64,000 bases of DNA from positions 2,294,001 through 2,358,000 of the forward strand of contig NZ_JAXHCH010000002.1 of the NCBI RefSeq assembly GCF_042466415.1. The letters run 5' to 3'. The notes below the pieces were generated by a model. The model ran no database searches. It was not told the DNA's origin and saw only the letters and a program-made list of their open reading frames with translations. This document shows, piece after piece, positions 18,467 through 26,330 of the stretch; the stretch's first letter is position 1, and each line of letters starts with the position of its first letter. Source of the DNA: Albirhodobacter sp042466415. GTDB lineage: Bacteria > Pseudomonadota > Alphaproteobacteria > Rhodobacterales > Rhodobacteraceae. A program made the translations under genes and the position numbers.

Positions 18467-19549
18467 TTAGACTCCCGTTTGGGGCGCCACTGGGGCGGTA
18501 GAATAGGGCGGAAGGCGGTCTTTAAGTGGGAAATCCGGCAAACCCCGCATGAGGCGGGCGCGAAGATCCGTCCAGAATGTTCCGAGCAATGTGAGGAACA
18601 AGCCAACGATCAGCAGAACGTCCAGCCATGATCGCGGGTCGGAGCGGTCTGAAATCGCGTAGCTCAGCAAAAAGATGAGATAGCCAATGCCTGCGGTCAG
18701 GAACGAGCGGCGGTCGATGACCAGCGCGAGCACTGACACCAAGAGCAGGGCGACCCCCAGAAGCGCATAACCTAGCCCTGGTCCCATCTTGTAAAAGGTG
18801 AGGGCGACGGTGTTCACCAGCGCCGGCGCGGCCAGCAGATGAAGCCAGAAGCCAGACGCAGATGTCAGCCCGAGGCGGTGGGGATCACGCATATCAAACC
18901 AAAGCCCGCCGATCAGCGCGCCGATACCAAACAAAAGCGTGCCAATTGCTGTGCTAGCGCCAGTGCGCAGATCAAGCTGCATTCCGCGCAAAGACACTCC
19001 GTTCAAGGTCGCGAAATGGCCGGTGATCACTAGCGCGGCGATCAGGCCGACGACCCCGATCAGGAACATCGTAAAGGGAACGCGGAAGGTTCGGTACCAC
19101 ATGACCAGACCGCCGCCGACGCCCGCCAAGATAAGCAGGGCGGGTATCGTGACATTGGTATCGCTCGGCAGGGCTTTGATCAGCACCTGTGTGGAGAGCG
19201 CGGCCAAAAGCGCCGCGAATGCGGTGACCAAGACAATCGAGGGCAGCATCATGCGCCGCTTTAATGTGAAATATTTCGCCAGCCCCCAAGTTGCTGCCGC
19301 GAGGCCAAGCACAAGTACGAGCGGAAAGCCGAACAGGGCTGTCAGGCCGCCTATCGCGGTGATCAAAATCACTAGGCCGACCGATACGAAAATCTCGGCA
19401 AAGCCTTTGAACAGTTCGAATGGCTCATCCTCGACGATGCGCTTGCCTGCGCGGGCCTGTGCAAGGGCCAGAACACTGGCGGCTTGCGCTTCGGACAGGT
19501 GGCCCGCTGCGACCGAGGCACGCAGGTCGTCGCGGGTTACATCACTCAC
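18467..19549 (-). CDS. Multipass membrane protein between hslV and hslU (DUF2157-like)
   Basis: About 360 residues. A short soluble N-terminal segment (TRDDLRASVAAGHLSEAQA...) resembling DUF2157 is followed by roughly ten to twelve hydrophobic segments, many in closely spaced pairs. The start is taken as the GTG at 19547-19549 with GAGG upstream, overlapping the hslV stop; a TTG 12 bp upstream is also possible. The gene is thus inserted into the hslVU operon with overlaps or one-base gaps on both sides. Function unknown. Its position suggests co-expression with the heat-shock protease but does not prove a role in proteolysis. Confidence 0.75.
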   Translation of the reverse strand: MSDVTRDDLRASVAAGHLSEAQAASVLALAQARAGKRIVEDEPFELFKGFAEIFVSVGLVILITAIGGLTALFGFPLVLVLGLAAATWGLAKYFTLKRRMMLPSIVLVTAFAALLAALSTQVLIKALPSDTNVTIPALLILAGVGGGLVMWYRTFRVPFTMFLIGVVGLIAALVITGHFATLNGVSLRGMQLDLRTGASTAIGTLLFGIGALIGGLWFDMRDPHRLGLTSASGFWLHLLAAPALVNTVALTFYKMGPGLGYALLGVALLLVSVLALVIDRRSFLTAGIGYLIFLLSYAISDRSDPRSWLDVLLIVGLFLTLLGTFWTDLRARLMRGLPDFPLKDRLPPYSTAPVAPQTGV

Positions 19550-20099
19550 CGATGACCTCAACGGTCAGATTTCCATTTGTGTAAACGCAAATATCCGACG
19601 CAATCGCCATAGCCTTGCGCGCGATAGATTCCGCGTCGAGATCGCTCTCAAACAAACCGCGGGCTGCGGCGAGCGCGAAGTTACCACCCGATCCGATCGC
19701 GGCGATATCGTGTTCAGGCTCCAACACATCGCCCGCGCCGGTAAGAATAAACAGATCTTTGCCATCGGTGACGATCAGCATCGCTTCCAGATTGCGCAGG
19801 TATTTATCCATCCGCCAATCCTTCGCCAGTTCGACGCAAGCACGTGCCAATTGTCCCGGCGCGGCTTCGAGTTTTTTCTCCAGGCGCTCCAGCAAAGTGA
19901 ATGCATCAGCGGTTGAGCCCGCAAACCCGCAAACAACCTCATTTCCGCCCGGATTGAGGCGACGAACTTTTCGCGCGGACCCTTTTATGACGGTTTGGCC
20001 GAGACTGACTTGCCCGTCACCCGCAACCACGACGCGCCCGCCCTTGCGAACGCCGATGATCGTTGTTCCGTGCCAGCCGGGAAATTTATCGTCCGCCAT
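19542..20099 (-). CDS. hslV: ATP-dependent protease peptidase subunit HslV (ClpQ)
   Basis: N-terminal-threonine peptidase of the HslUV complex, 185 residues. The mature enzyme would begin at Thr12 (GWHG-TTIIGVRKGG) after an 11-residue propeptide, typical of alphaproteobacteria. Other family features are GDGQVSLGQTV, a GFAGSTADAFTLLERLE stretch, and the GSGGNFALAAARGL sodium/helix region. First gene of the hslV/membrane protein/hslU operon. I could not assign a sigma-32 promoter confidently in the 277-bp upstream region, which is shared with the divergent ECF sigma gene. Confidence 0.96.
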   Translation of the reverse strand: MADDKFPGWHGTTIIGVRKGGRVVVAGDGQVSLGQTVIKGSARKVRRLNPGGNEVVCGFAGSTADAFTLLERLEKKLEAAPGQLARACVELAKDWRMDKYLRNLEAMLIVTDGKDLFILTGAGDVLEPEHDIAAIGSGGNFALAAARGLFESDLDAESIARKAMAIASDICVYTNGNLTVEVIGE

Positions 20100-20339
20100 G
20101 ATGCCCTCATATCTAGAAACCTATCATCGCAAGACTTGGGCGTTCACGGGCAAAAGGGCAAGGGTAGGGTGAAAGCTTCACCTTTTGCGTGCAGCCCCCG
20201 ACATTAAACGCGCGGGCAACAAAGGCAGTCTGCAAACCCTAACGATCCATAAAATATAGGTTTTGTGCACAATTGCGTCGGCATTTCGGGTCACGTTTAG
20301 ATGATCTTGATTTTTTCGGGTGTTTTTCTTCTTCAGTCT

Positions 20340-20367
20340 GTAACAATCGGCCTGCTGACAACGTATC
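20340..20367 (+). promoter_or_regulatory. Candidate SigF-type ECF promoter upstream of the sigma gene
   Basis: GTAACA (20340-20345), 16 nt, then CGTATC (20362-20367). It resembles the GTAAC-N16-CG(A/T)A promoters known for Caulobacter SigF-type sigma factors and would fit autoregulation. Transcription would start about 20374-20376, one to three bases before the ATG at 20377, giving a nearly leaderless mRNA. T-rich tracts lie just upstream. Confidence 0.5.
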
Positions 20368-20376
20368 GGAATTAGA

Positions 20377-20916
20377 ATGCACGACAAAACCCATGATTGG
20401 TCGGAGTTGCTTCGCGCTGCAAATGCAGGAGATGCAAAAGCTTACGGGTTGTTTCTGACCTCCGTGACCCCCGTCATCCGTGCTGTCGTGCATCGGCGCG
20501 GAGGCGGCGTTGATGCAGAGGATATCGTGCAGGAAGTCTTGCTCGCTATCCACACGCGACGGCAGACGTGGCGTGAAGAAGACCCTGTTGCGCCATGGGT
20601 TTATGCCATTGCGCGACACAAGGTGATCGACGCATTCCGCAAACGCGGGACACGCGTCATGGTCCCGATCGAGGAGTTCTCGGACGGGCTGCCGGCTGAG
20701 CCGGAAACATGCCCGACCGAGAAGGGCGATATTGATGTGATGATCGCCCGGCTTGAGCCGCGCGCGGCGAAGGTGGTTCGGGCGATTGGCGTGGAAGGCC
20801 GAAGCTTCGCGGAGACCGGAGCGATGATGGAAATGACGGAGGGCGCGGTGCGGGTCATGCTGCATCGTAGTCTCAGCAAACTTGCCCAGCTGAGGGAAAG
20901 GTTAATTGAGATATGA
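20377..20916 (+). CDS. ECF RNA polymerase sigma factor, SigF-like
   Basis: 179-residue sigma-70-family extracytoplasmic-function factor. Region 2 contains DAEDIVQEVLLAIH (about residues 45-60) and WVYAIARHKVIDAFRKRG. Region 4 occupies the last ~55 residues, with the helix-turn-helix FAETGAMMEMTEGAVRVMLHRSLSKL. No Shine-Dalgarno precedes the ATG, consistent with the nearly leaderless transcript predicted from the upstream promoter. It overlaps the following DUF1109 gene by 4 bp (ATGA). In Caulobacter such pairs respond to heavy-metal and oxidative stress; the inducer here is inferred only. Confidence 0.88.
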   Translation: MHDKTHDWSELLRAANAGDAKAYGLFLTSVTPVIRAVVHRRGGGVDAEDIVQEVLLAIHTRRQTWREEDPVAPWVYAIARHKVIDAFRKRGTRVMVPIEEFSDGLPAEPETCPTEKGDIDVMIARLEPRAAKVVRAIGVEGRSFAETGAMMEMTEGAVRVMLHRSLSKLAQLRERLIEI

Positions 20917-21542
20917 ACACCGATGATCTGATTGCCGCAATGTCGCAAGACACACAGGCGCGCTCAAACACTGTTCAAGTCTTGGCGATGACCGCGCTGC
21001 CGGCGTTGGTAGTTTCTTTGGGCATCTATTTTGCGGTTCTTGGCTATCGTCCGGACTTGCTCGATCTTTTGGGCGATCCGATGGTCGCTGGAAAATTTGT
21101 CCTGCCTGCCGTCGTGTTGACCGCCGTCTTTCCTGCGATGATCGCGTTAACGCGGCCGCAAATGAAGGTTGGGCGCGGGGCGCTCTTGATTTTGCCGGTT
21201 CTGGCTCTTGTGACGATCGCCTTTGGGATGTTCGTTACCCCCTCGGGCGGCATCATCAACGGGTTTATCGGTCAGACAATTCCGCATTGCCTCGTCTCAA
21301 TCCCGATGATCTCGGCTTCCTTCCTCGCGGCAACACTTCTGGCGATGCGCGCGGGTGCGGTCACCAATCCACGCCTTGGCGGTGCCTTGGCGGGATTGGT
21401 GTCCGGCGGTGCCGGTACTTTGATTTACGCGACCCATTGCACAGAGGATAATCCTCTTTTTTATGGAACTTGGTATGCGCTGGGCATTGCGATTGTTGCC
21501 TTGATCGGTGCGTTTTTGGGGCCGAGGGTGTTGCGCTGGTGA
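20913..21542 (+). CDS. Anti-sigma factor, DUF1109 family (NrsF-like)
   Basis: 209-residue inner-membrane protein with six hydrophobic segments after a short cytosolic N-terminus, the architecture of NrsF, which sequesters SigF. Two His-Cys pairs, His125-Cys126 (PHCLVSIP) and His175-Cys176 (THCTEDNP), lie at membrane boundaries 50 residues apart. Conserved cysteines in Caulobacter NrsF are needed for the stress response. Coupled to the sigma gene by ATGA overlap. The stop abuts the stop of the convergent ubiG (TGATCA), so there is no terminator between them. Confidence 0.87.
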   Translation: MNTDDLIAAMSQDTQARSNTVQVLAMTALPALVVSLGIYFAVLGYRPDLLDLLGDPMVAGKFVLPAVVLTAVFPAMIALTRPQMKVGRGALLILPVLALVTIAFGMFVTPSGGIINGFIGQTIPHCLVSIPMISASFLAATLLAMRAGAVTNPRLGGALAGLVSGGAGTLIYATHCTEDNPLFYGTWYALGIAIVALIGAFLGPRVLRW

Positions 21543-22274
21543 TCAGCGCTTCACACTGGCGGTGACGTAGTTCACCGAGAGGTCGCGATCCGATAGCGAC
21601 CAACCCCAAGTGATGGGATTGAAGACCATTCCCTTGCGATCCATCGGCGATAGGCTAGCGCCGCGGATCAACTCATATAGCTCGTCGGGCGTGATGAACT
21701 TCGACCATTCATGCGTGCCTTTGGGCAACCATCGCATAACCCATTCCGCGCCGACAATCGCCATCATGAAGCTCTTTGGATTGCGGTTGAGTGTGGAGCA
21801 CAGCATCAGCCCGTCCGCCTTGAGCAGGCTCGCGCAGGTCTGCACGAAGGCTTGCGGGTTCTCGACATGCTCGATGATTTCCATGGCCATCACGACGTCG
21901 AACTGTTCGCCGTCGGCGGCCAGATCTTCCGCGGCGCAATGGCGATAATCAATGTCGAGGCCTGACTGTTTGGCATGCAGTTGAGCGACGGGGATATTTC
22001 CCGCAGCCGCATCCGCCCCGACCACTGTTGCACCGAGCCGCGCCATTGGTTCGGACAGCAAGCCTCCACCGCAGCCGATATCGAGGAGTCGAAGCCCCGC
22101 AAACGGCAGGGCTGTCGTCAGATCCCTGCCAAACTCCGCCGCGATCTGTGACGTCAAATAGTCCAGCCGGCACGGATTGAGCATATGAAGCGGTTTGAAC
22201 TTCCCGTTGGGGTCCCACCACTCCGCCGCCATTGCCTCAAATTTCGCCACTTCTGCTGGATCAACCGAATTCAT
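21543..22274 (-). CDS. ubiG: Bifunctional 3-demethylubiquinone/2-polyprenylphenol O-methyltransferase UbiG
   Basis: SAM-dependent O-methyltransferase catalysing both O-methylations of ubiquinone biosynthesis. 243 residues from the ATG 22272-22274; a GTG one codon upstream is an alternative. The N-terminal MAAEWWDPNGKFKPLHMLNPCR is diagnostic for UbiG. SAM motif I is LLDIGCGGGLLSEPMARLGA, and post-I residues GADAA and motif CAAEDL follow. Divergent from proline iminopeptidase with only 57 bp between the start codons. Confidence 0.95.
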   Translation of the reverse strand: MNSVDPAEVAKFEAMAAEWWDPNGKFKPLHMLNPCRLDYLTSQIAAEFGRDLTTALPFAGLRLLDIGCGGGLLSEPMARLGATVVGADAAAGNIPVAQLHAKQSGLDIDYRHCAAEDLAADGEQFDVVMAMEIIEHVENPQAFVQTCASLLKADGLMLCSTLNRNPKSFMMAIVGAEWVMRWLPKGTHEWSKFITPDELYELIRGASLSPMDRKGMVFNPITWGWSLSDRDLSVNYVTASVKR

Positions 22275-22331
22275 CACTTATCCTCATTCTCGCCCATGGC
22301 GGGCCAACGTTCATCGTTATATAGTGCTTTC

Positions 22332-23318
22332 ATGGATAGAACCGCAGGGCAAAAGCGCACATCAGGCGCGTTTCTTTATCCGCTGATTGATCGCTTCGAT
22401 CAGCGGATGTTGGATATGGGCGATGGGCATCAGGTTTATGTTGAACAATCGGGCAACCCCGACGGGGTGCCCGTCGTCGTTTGTCATGGTGGTCCGGGGG
22501 GCGGTTGCAGCCCTGCAATGCGGCGATATTTCGATCCCGAGGTCTATAGGATTGTTCTGTTCGATCAACGTGGATGCGGTCTCTCGCGCCCTCATGCGAG
22601 CGTCGAGGCGAATACGACCGCGCATCTGATTGCGGATATGGAGCGCATTCGCGAGACGTTAAAAATCGACCGCTGGATGTGTTTTGGCGGGAGCTGGGGC
22701 GCGACTTTGGCATTGCTATACGCGCAAGCGCATCCGGATCGCGTGCTGCATCTCGTTTTGCGGGGGGTGTTTTTGGCCCAGCAATCCGAGTTGGATTGGT
22801 TCTATGGTGGCGGTGTCGCGCGGTTTTTCCCCGATCTCTGGGCGCAATTTACTGATTTGATCCCGGCTGGTGAGCACGAGGATTTAATTGCGGCTTATCA
22901 TGAACGGCTATTTAGCGGGAATTACGCCGTCGAGGCCCGTTTCGGGCGCGCTTGGGCAGGATGGGAGAATGCACTGGCGGCGGTTGATCCCGCTTGGCCG
23001 ATGGGGGAAGCGCCTGCCGATTATGCTCGCGCATTCTCGCGGCTCGAAAACCACTATTTTGTCCATAAATGCTTCATTTCAGAGGGGCAGATTCTTCGAA
23101 ATCGAGGCAGAATTGAACATATCGGCGCCGATATCGTGCAGGGTCGCCAAGATATGATCTGCCCGCCCTTGTCCGCATGGCGGCTCGCGCAGGGATGGGA
23201 TCGGGCGCATCTGAAGCTCGTGCAGGCCTCCGGCCACGCGTTGTCTGAGCCGAGGATCACTGAAGCGCTTGTCGAGGCGACAAACCGCCTTCGGCCGGTG
23301 TTGCGAGCGGCGCTATGA
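22332..23318 (+). CDS. pip: Prolyl aminopeptidase (proline iminopeptidase)
   Basis: Cytosolic serine peptidase (family S33) that removes N-terminal proline. 328 residues from the ATG 22332. Recognisable features: SGNPDGVPVVVCHGGPGGGCSP (oxyanion region), FDQRGCGLSRPHA, nucleophile elbow GGSWGATLAL, a cap with WAGWENAL, and the C-terminal catalytic His in SGHALSEPRI. Length matches the family (about 310-330). The gene ends just before the rimP promoter region. Confidence 0.93.
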   Translation: MDRTAGQKRTSGAFLYPLIDRFDQRMLDMGDGHQVYVEQSGNPDGVPVVVCHGGPGGGCSPAMRRYFDPEVYRIVLFDQRGCGLSRPHASVEANTTAHLIADMERIRETLKIDRWMCFGGSWGATLALLYAQAHPDRVLHLVLRGVFLAQQSELDWFYGGGVARFFPDLWAQFTDLIPAGEHEDLIAAYHERLFSGNYAVEARFGRAWAGWENALAAVDPAWPMGEAPADYARAFSRLENHYFVHKCFISEGQILRNRGRIEHIGADIVQGRQDMICPPLSAWRLAQGWDRAHLKLVQASGHALSEPRITEALVEATNRLRPVLRAAL

Positions 23319-23326
23319 TAGATCGC

Positions 23327-23355
23327 TTGCAGACTCAGTTGTTTTAGCCTATATG
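23327..23355 (+). promoter_or_regulatory. Candidate sigma-70 promoter of the rimP-nusA-infB operon
   Basis: TTGCAG, 17 nt, TATATG, beginning 9 bp after the pip stop. Predicted transcription start is near 23362, giving a leader of about 112 nt. Confidence 0.55.
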
Positions 23356-23361
23356 GCCTTC

Positions 23362-23473
23362 AACAGCGGCGTTTCAGGGTCCAAACCTGAGGCCCACCGG
23401 ACAGATGCAACGGGCCGCTAGGGCCCGTTTTTCATTTGCGGGTCGCCATGTGATTTAGTCAGAGGATCGGGAT
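23362..23473 (+). promoter_or_regulatory. rimP leader with candidate antiterminator and terminator
   Basis: The leader contains a small hairpin TCAGG/CCTGA (23374-23378 with 23386-23390). Next comes GGCCC (23391-23395), which can pair with GGGCC (23412-23416), and then a full intrinsic terminator (23409-23432) whose 5' arm contains that same GGGCC. The two pairings are mutually exclusive, the layout of an attenuator. The rimP Shine-Dalgarno AGAGGA follows the T run by about 30 nt. Confidence 0.5.
23409..23432 (+). terminator. Intrinsic terminator in the rimP leader
   Basis: AACGGGCC/GGCCCGTT, an 8-bp stem with a 5-nt loop, followed directly by TTTTT. It lies 41 nt before the rimP ATG. Confidence 0.7.
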
Positions 23474-24067
23474 ATGACCGAGCTGATCGCCAAGACCGCC
23501 ATCGATCGGCGCCTGGCAGAGATTGTTACCCCTGCGATTGAGGGGTTGGGCTACGAGTTGGTCCGCATCCGCTTGCAAGGCGGCCGCACGGCTACGCTTC
23601 AAATTATGGCGGATCGCCCCGAGGGCGGGATCAACGTCGACGACTGTGCCAAGATTTCCACTGCGGTTTCGGCCGTGTTGGACGTCGAAGACCCGATTGA
23701 GGATAACTACCATCTCGAAGTGTCTTCCCCAGGGATCGATCGGCCGCTGACACGTCTGAAAGATTTTGACGCTTGGGCCGACTACGAGGCGCGGATCGAA
23801 ACCACGGAACTGATCGACGGTCGTCGTCGGTTCAAAGGGTTTATTCGCGGCACCGAGGGCAACGAAGTATTGATTGAGATCGAGGAGGCGGGCGCGCCTC
23901 TGACCATCGGGCTTGAGTTCGAATGGTTGTCTGACGCGAAACTGATCCTGACCGATGAGCTCATCGCCGAGATGCTCCGCCAGAAAAAGGCGGCAGGTGT
24001 GATCGACGAAGACGACTTCGACGAGATTGTAAACGATACCGATTCTGACCCTTCCGAGGAGGCGTGA
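23474..24067 (+). CDS. rimP: Ribosome maturation factor RimP
   Basis: 197-residue cytosolic factor for 30S subunit maturation. N-terminal domain with IDRRLAEIVTPAIEGLGYELV and LQIMADRPEGGINVDDC; SPGIDRPLTRLKDF marks the domain junction; the C-terminal SH3-like domain follows, ending in an acidic Asp/Glu-rich tail. AGAGGA precedes the ATG. First gene of the conserved rimP-nusA-ylxR-infB operon, with two bases between its stop and the nusA start codon. Confidence 0.95.
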   Translation: MTELIAKTAIDRRLAEIVTPAIEGLGYELVRIRLQGGRTATLQIMADRPEGGINVDDCAKISTAVSAVLDVEDPIEDNYHLEVSSPGIDRPLTRLKDFDAWADYEARIETTELIDGRRRFKGFIRGTEGNEVLIEIEEAGAPLTIGLEFEWLSDAKLILTDELIAEMLRQKKAAGVIDEDDFDEIVNDTDSDPSEEA

Positions 24068-24068
24068 T

Positions 24069-25685
24069 ATGGCAATCACTTCTGCCAACCAGCTCGAACT
24101 GCTGCAAACTGCTGAGGCCGTTGCCCGCGAGAAAATGATCGATCCTGATCTCGTGATTCAAGCAATGGAAGACAGTCTCGCGCGTGCCGCGAAGTCGCGC
24201 TACGGCGCGGAGATGGATATTCGCGTGTCGATCGACCGCAAAACCGGCCGTGCGACCTTCACCCGTGTCCGCACGGTTGTTGAGGATGAGCTGCTGGAAA
24301 ACTACCAAGCAGAGCTGACCGTTGCTCAGGCGAAACAGTATTTCTCGCATCCCGAAGTCGGGCAGGAAATCATCGACGAGGTCCCGCCAGTCGAGTTGGG
24401 CCGTATCGCGGCACAGTCGGCAAAGCAGGTTATCTTGCAGCGCGTCCGCGAAGCAGAGCGTGATCGTCAGTACGATGAATTTAAAGATCGTAAAGGCACC
24501 ATCATCAATGGCGTCGTGAAGCGGGAAGAGTACGGCAATCTTATCGTCGATATCGGCCGTGGTGAAGCAATCCTGCGCCGGAACGAGAAAATCGGCCGTG
24601 AAAGCTACCGCCCGAATGACCGTATCCGCGCCTATGTCAAAGATGTTCGCCGCGAAACGCGCGGGCCGCAGGTCTTCCTGTCGCGCACCGATCCGCAGTT
24701 CATGGCTGAATTGTTCAAGATGGAAGTGCCGGAAATCTACGACGGCATCATCAACATCAAAGCGGTTGCTCGTGATCCGGGCTCGCGCGCGAAGATCGCT
24801 GTGATCTCGAACGATAACTCCATCGATCCTGTCGGTGCTTGCGTTGGTATGCGCGGGTCGCGTGTTCAGGCAGTCGTTGGCGAGTTGCAGGGCGAGAAAA
24901 TCGACATCATCCCGTGGAACGAAGATCAAGCGACCTTCCTCGTGAACGCATTGCAGCCGGCAGAAGTGTCGAAAGTTGTGATCGATGAGGAGGCTGGCAA
25001 AATTGAGGTCGTCGTGCCTGACGAGCAACTCTCGCTCGCAATCGGTCGTCGCGGCCAAAACGTGCGTCTGGCGAGCCAGCTCACCGGTCTCGATATCGAC
25101 ATCCTCACAGAAGCCGAAGAATCGCAACGCCGTCAGGCCGAATTCGCAGAGCGCACAAAACTCTTTGTCGACGCCCTTGATTTGGACGAGTTCTTCGCCC
25201 AACTCTTGGTGGCAGAAGGCTTCACCTCGCTTGAGGAAGTTGCTTACGTCGATCAAGACGAGCTTTTGTCCATCGAAGGTGTGGACGAAGGCACGGCGGG
25301 CGAATTGCAAGCCCGCGCACGTGACGTGATTGAAGAACAAAACCGTAAGGCCATTGAGGCAGCAACCGCGCTCGGCGTGGAGCAATCGCTGTTTGATTTC
25401 GAGGGCCTGACCCCGCAGATGATCGAAGCACTCGCGAATGATGGCGTCAAAACGCTGGAAGATTTCGCGACCTGCGCCGATTGGGAACTTGCGGGTGGTT
25501 GGACAACAGTCGATGGCGCGCGTCACAAGGACGAAGGCATTCTCGAAAAGTTCGAGATGACTCTTGAGGATGCGCAAGCCCTGATCATGACGGCACGTGT
25601 CCAGCTAGGCTGGGTTGATCCGTCCGAGATGGAAGCCGAAGAAGATGAAGAGCCTGTTGAAGGCGAAGTGGAGGCCGAGGTTTAA
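24069..25685 (+). CDS. nusA: Transcription termination/antitermination protein NusA
   Basis: 538-residue RNA polymerase-associated factor. Domains in order: N-terminal RNAP-binding domain (about 1-125), S1 (about 135-200, GTIINGVVKREEYGNLIVDIG), KH1 and KH2 (about 200-345, with GACVGMRGSRVQAVVGELQGEKIDI and AIGRRGQNVRLASQLTG), then helix-hairpin-helix acidic repeats and an acidic tail ending EVEAEV. Its product could act on the terminator in its own operon leader, as NusA autoregulation is known in other bacteria. Confidence 0.97.
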   Translation: MAITSANQLELLQTAEAVAREKMIDPDLVIQAMEDSLARAAKSRYGAEMDIRVSIDRKTGRATFTRVRTVVEDELLENYQAELTVAQAKQYFSHPEVGQEIIDEVPPVELGRIAAQSAKQVILQRVREAERDRQYDEFKDRKGTIINGVVKREEYGNLIVDIGRGEAILRRNEKIGRESYRPNDRIRAYVKDVRRETRGPQVFLSRTDPQFMAELFKMEVPEIYDGIINIKAVARDPGSRAKIAVISNDNSIDPVGACVGMRGSRVQAVVGELQGEKIDIIPWNEDQATFLVNALQPAEVSKVVIDEEAGKIEVVVPDEQLSLAIGRRGQNVRLASQLTGLDIDILTEAEESQRRQAEFAERTKLFVDALDLDEFFAQLLVAEGFTSLEEVAYVDQDELLSIEGVDEGTAGELQARARDVIEEQNRKAIEAATALGVEQSLFDFEGLTPQMIEALANDGVKTLEDFATCADWELAGGWTTVDGARHKDEGILEKFEMTLEDAQALIMTARVQLGWVDPSEMEAEEDEEPVEGEVEAEV

Positions 25686-25700
25686 TCCTCGGATAGCAAG

Positions 25701-26330
25701 ATGAGCCGTGGTGGCCGAGATAAAGAACGAGACGATCCGGAACGGCGCTGCGTCGTAACGGGAGAGGTGCAACCTAAATTTGGGTTGATCCGCTTCGTGC
25801 TCGGCCCAGACAACATGATCTATCCCGATCTGGCACAAAAATTGCCAGGTCGGGGGATCTGGGTTACGGCAGATAAAGAATTGATTACGAAAGCGGCGAC
25901 GAAGGGCTTATTTGCTCGCGCCGCGAAAACAGCGGTAACGGTGCCTGATGGCCTCGCGGACATAGTCGAGCAGGGTCAGGCGATACGCGTTGTGGAGCTT
26001 GTCTCGATGGTTCGCAAAACGGGCCGTGCTGTGATCGGTTTCGAAAAAGTTAAGGGATGGCTCTCTGAGGGCCGTGCCAAGGTTCTGCTTCAAGCATCGG
26101 ATGGTTCCGAGCGTGGAAAAGGCAAGCTCTGGACGCCCGAAGGCGGGCGTTGGTTCGGTTGTTTGACGGCCTCCGAATTAGGTTTGGCATTTGGGCGGGA
26201 TCATGCGATACACGGCGCGCTTGCCACGGGTGGACTCACCCAGCGCGTCATCGAAGAAGCGGCGAAGCTTACGGGCTTGCGCAAGCAGTGCGGCGAGATA
26301 CTCGCCGGGAAGGATACGAAGACGGCATGA
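25701..26330 (+). CDS. YlxR-domain RNA-binding protein fused to an L7Ae-like domain
   Basis: 209 residues. The N-terminal ~85 residues are YlxR/DUF448 (RRCVVTGE near residue 16, LIRFVLGP, LPGRGIWV). The C-terminal half resembles an L7Ae/L30e-like fold (GRAVIGFEKVKGWL..., AKVLLQASDGSERGK). The fusion is usual in alphaproteobacteria and sits between nusA and infB. Precise role unknown; YlxR homologues influence RNase P or transcription in other species. Overlaps infB by 4 bp. Confidence 0.88.
   Translation: MSRGGRDKERDDPERRCVVTGEVQPKFGLIRFVLGPDNMIYPDLAQKLPGRGIWVTADKELITKAATKGLFARAAKTAVTVPDGLADIVEQGQAIRVVELVSMVRKTGRAVIGFEKVKGWLSEGRAKVLLQASDGSERGKGKLWTPEGGRWFGCLTASELGLAFGRDHAIHGALATGGLTQRVIEEAAKLTGLRKQCGEILAGKDTKTA

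Noticed and set aside
23961..25577. 538-codon open frame on the minus strand opposite nusA
   Set aside because: Antisense shadow of a highly biased gene. No family resemblance and no ribosome-binding site; the equal length to NusA is coincidence.
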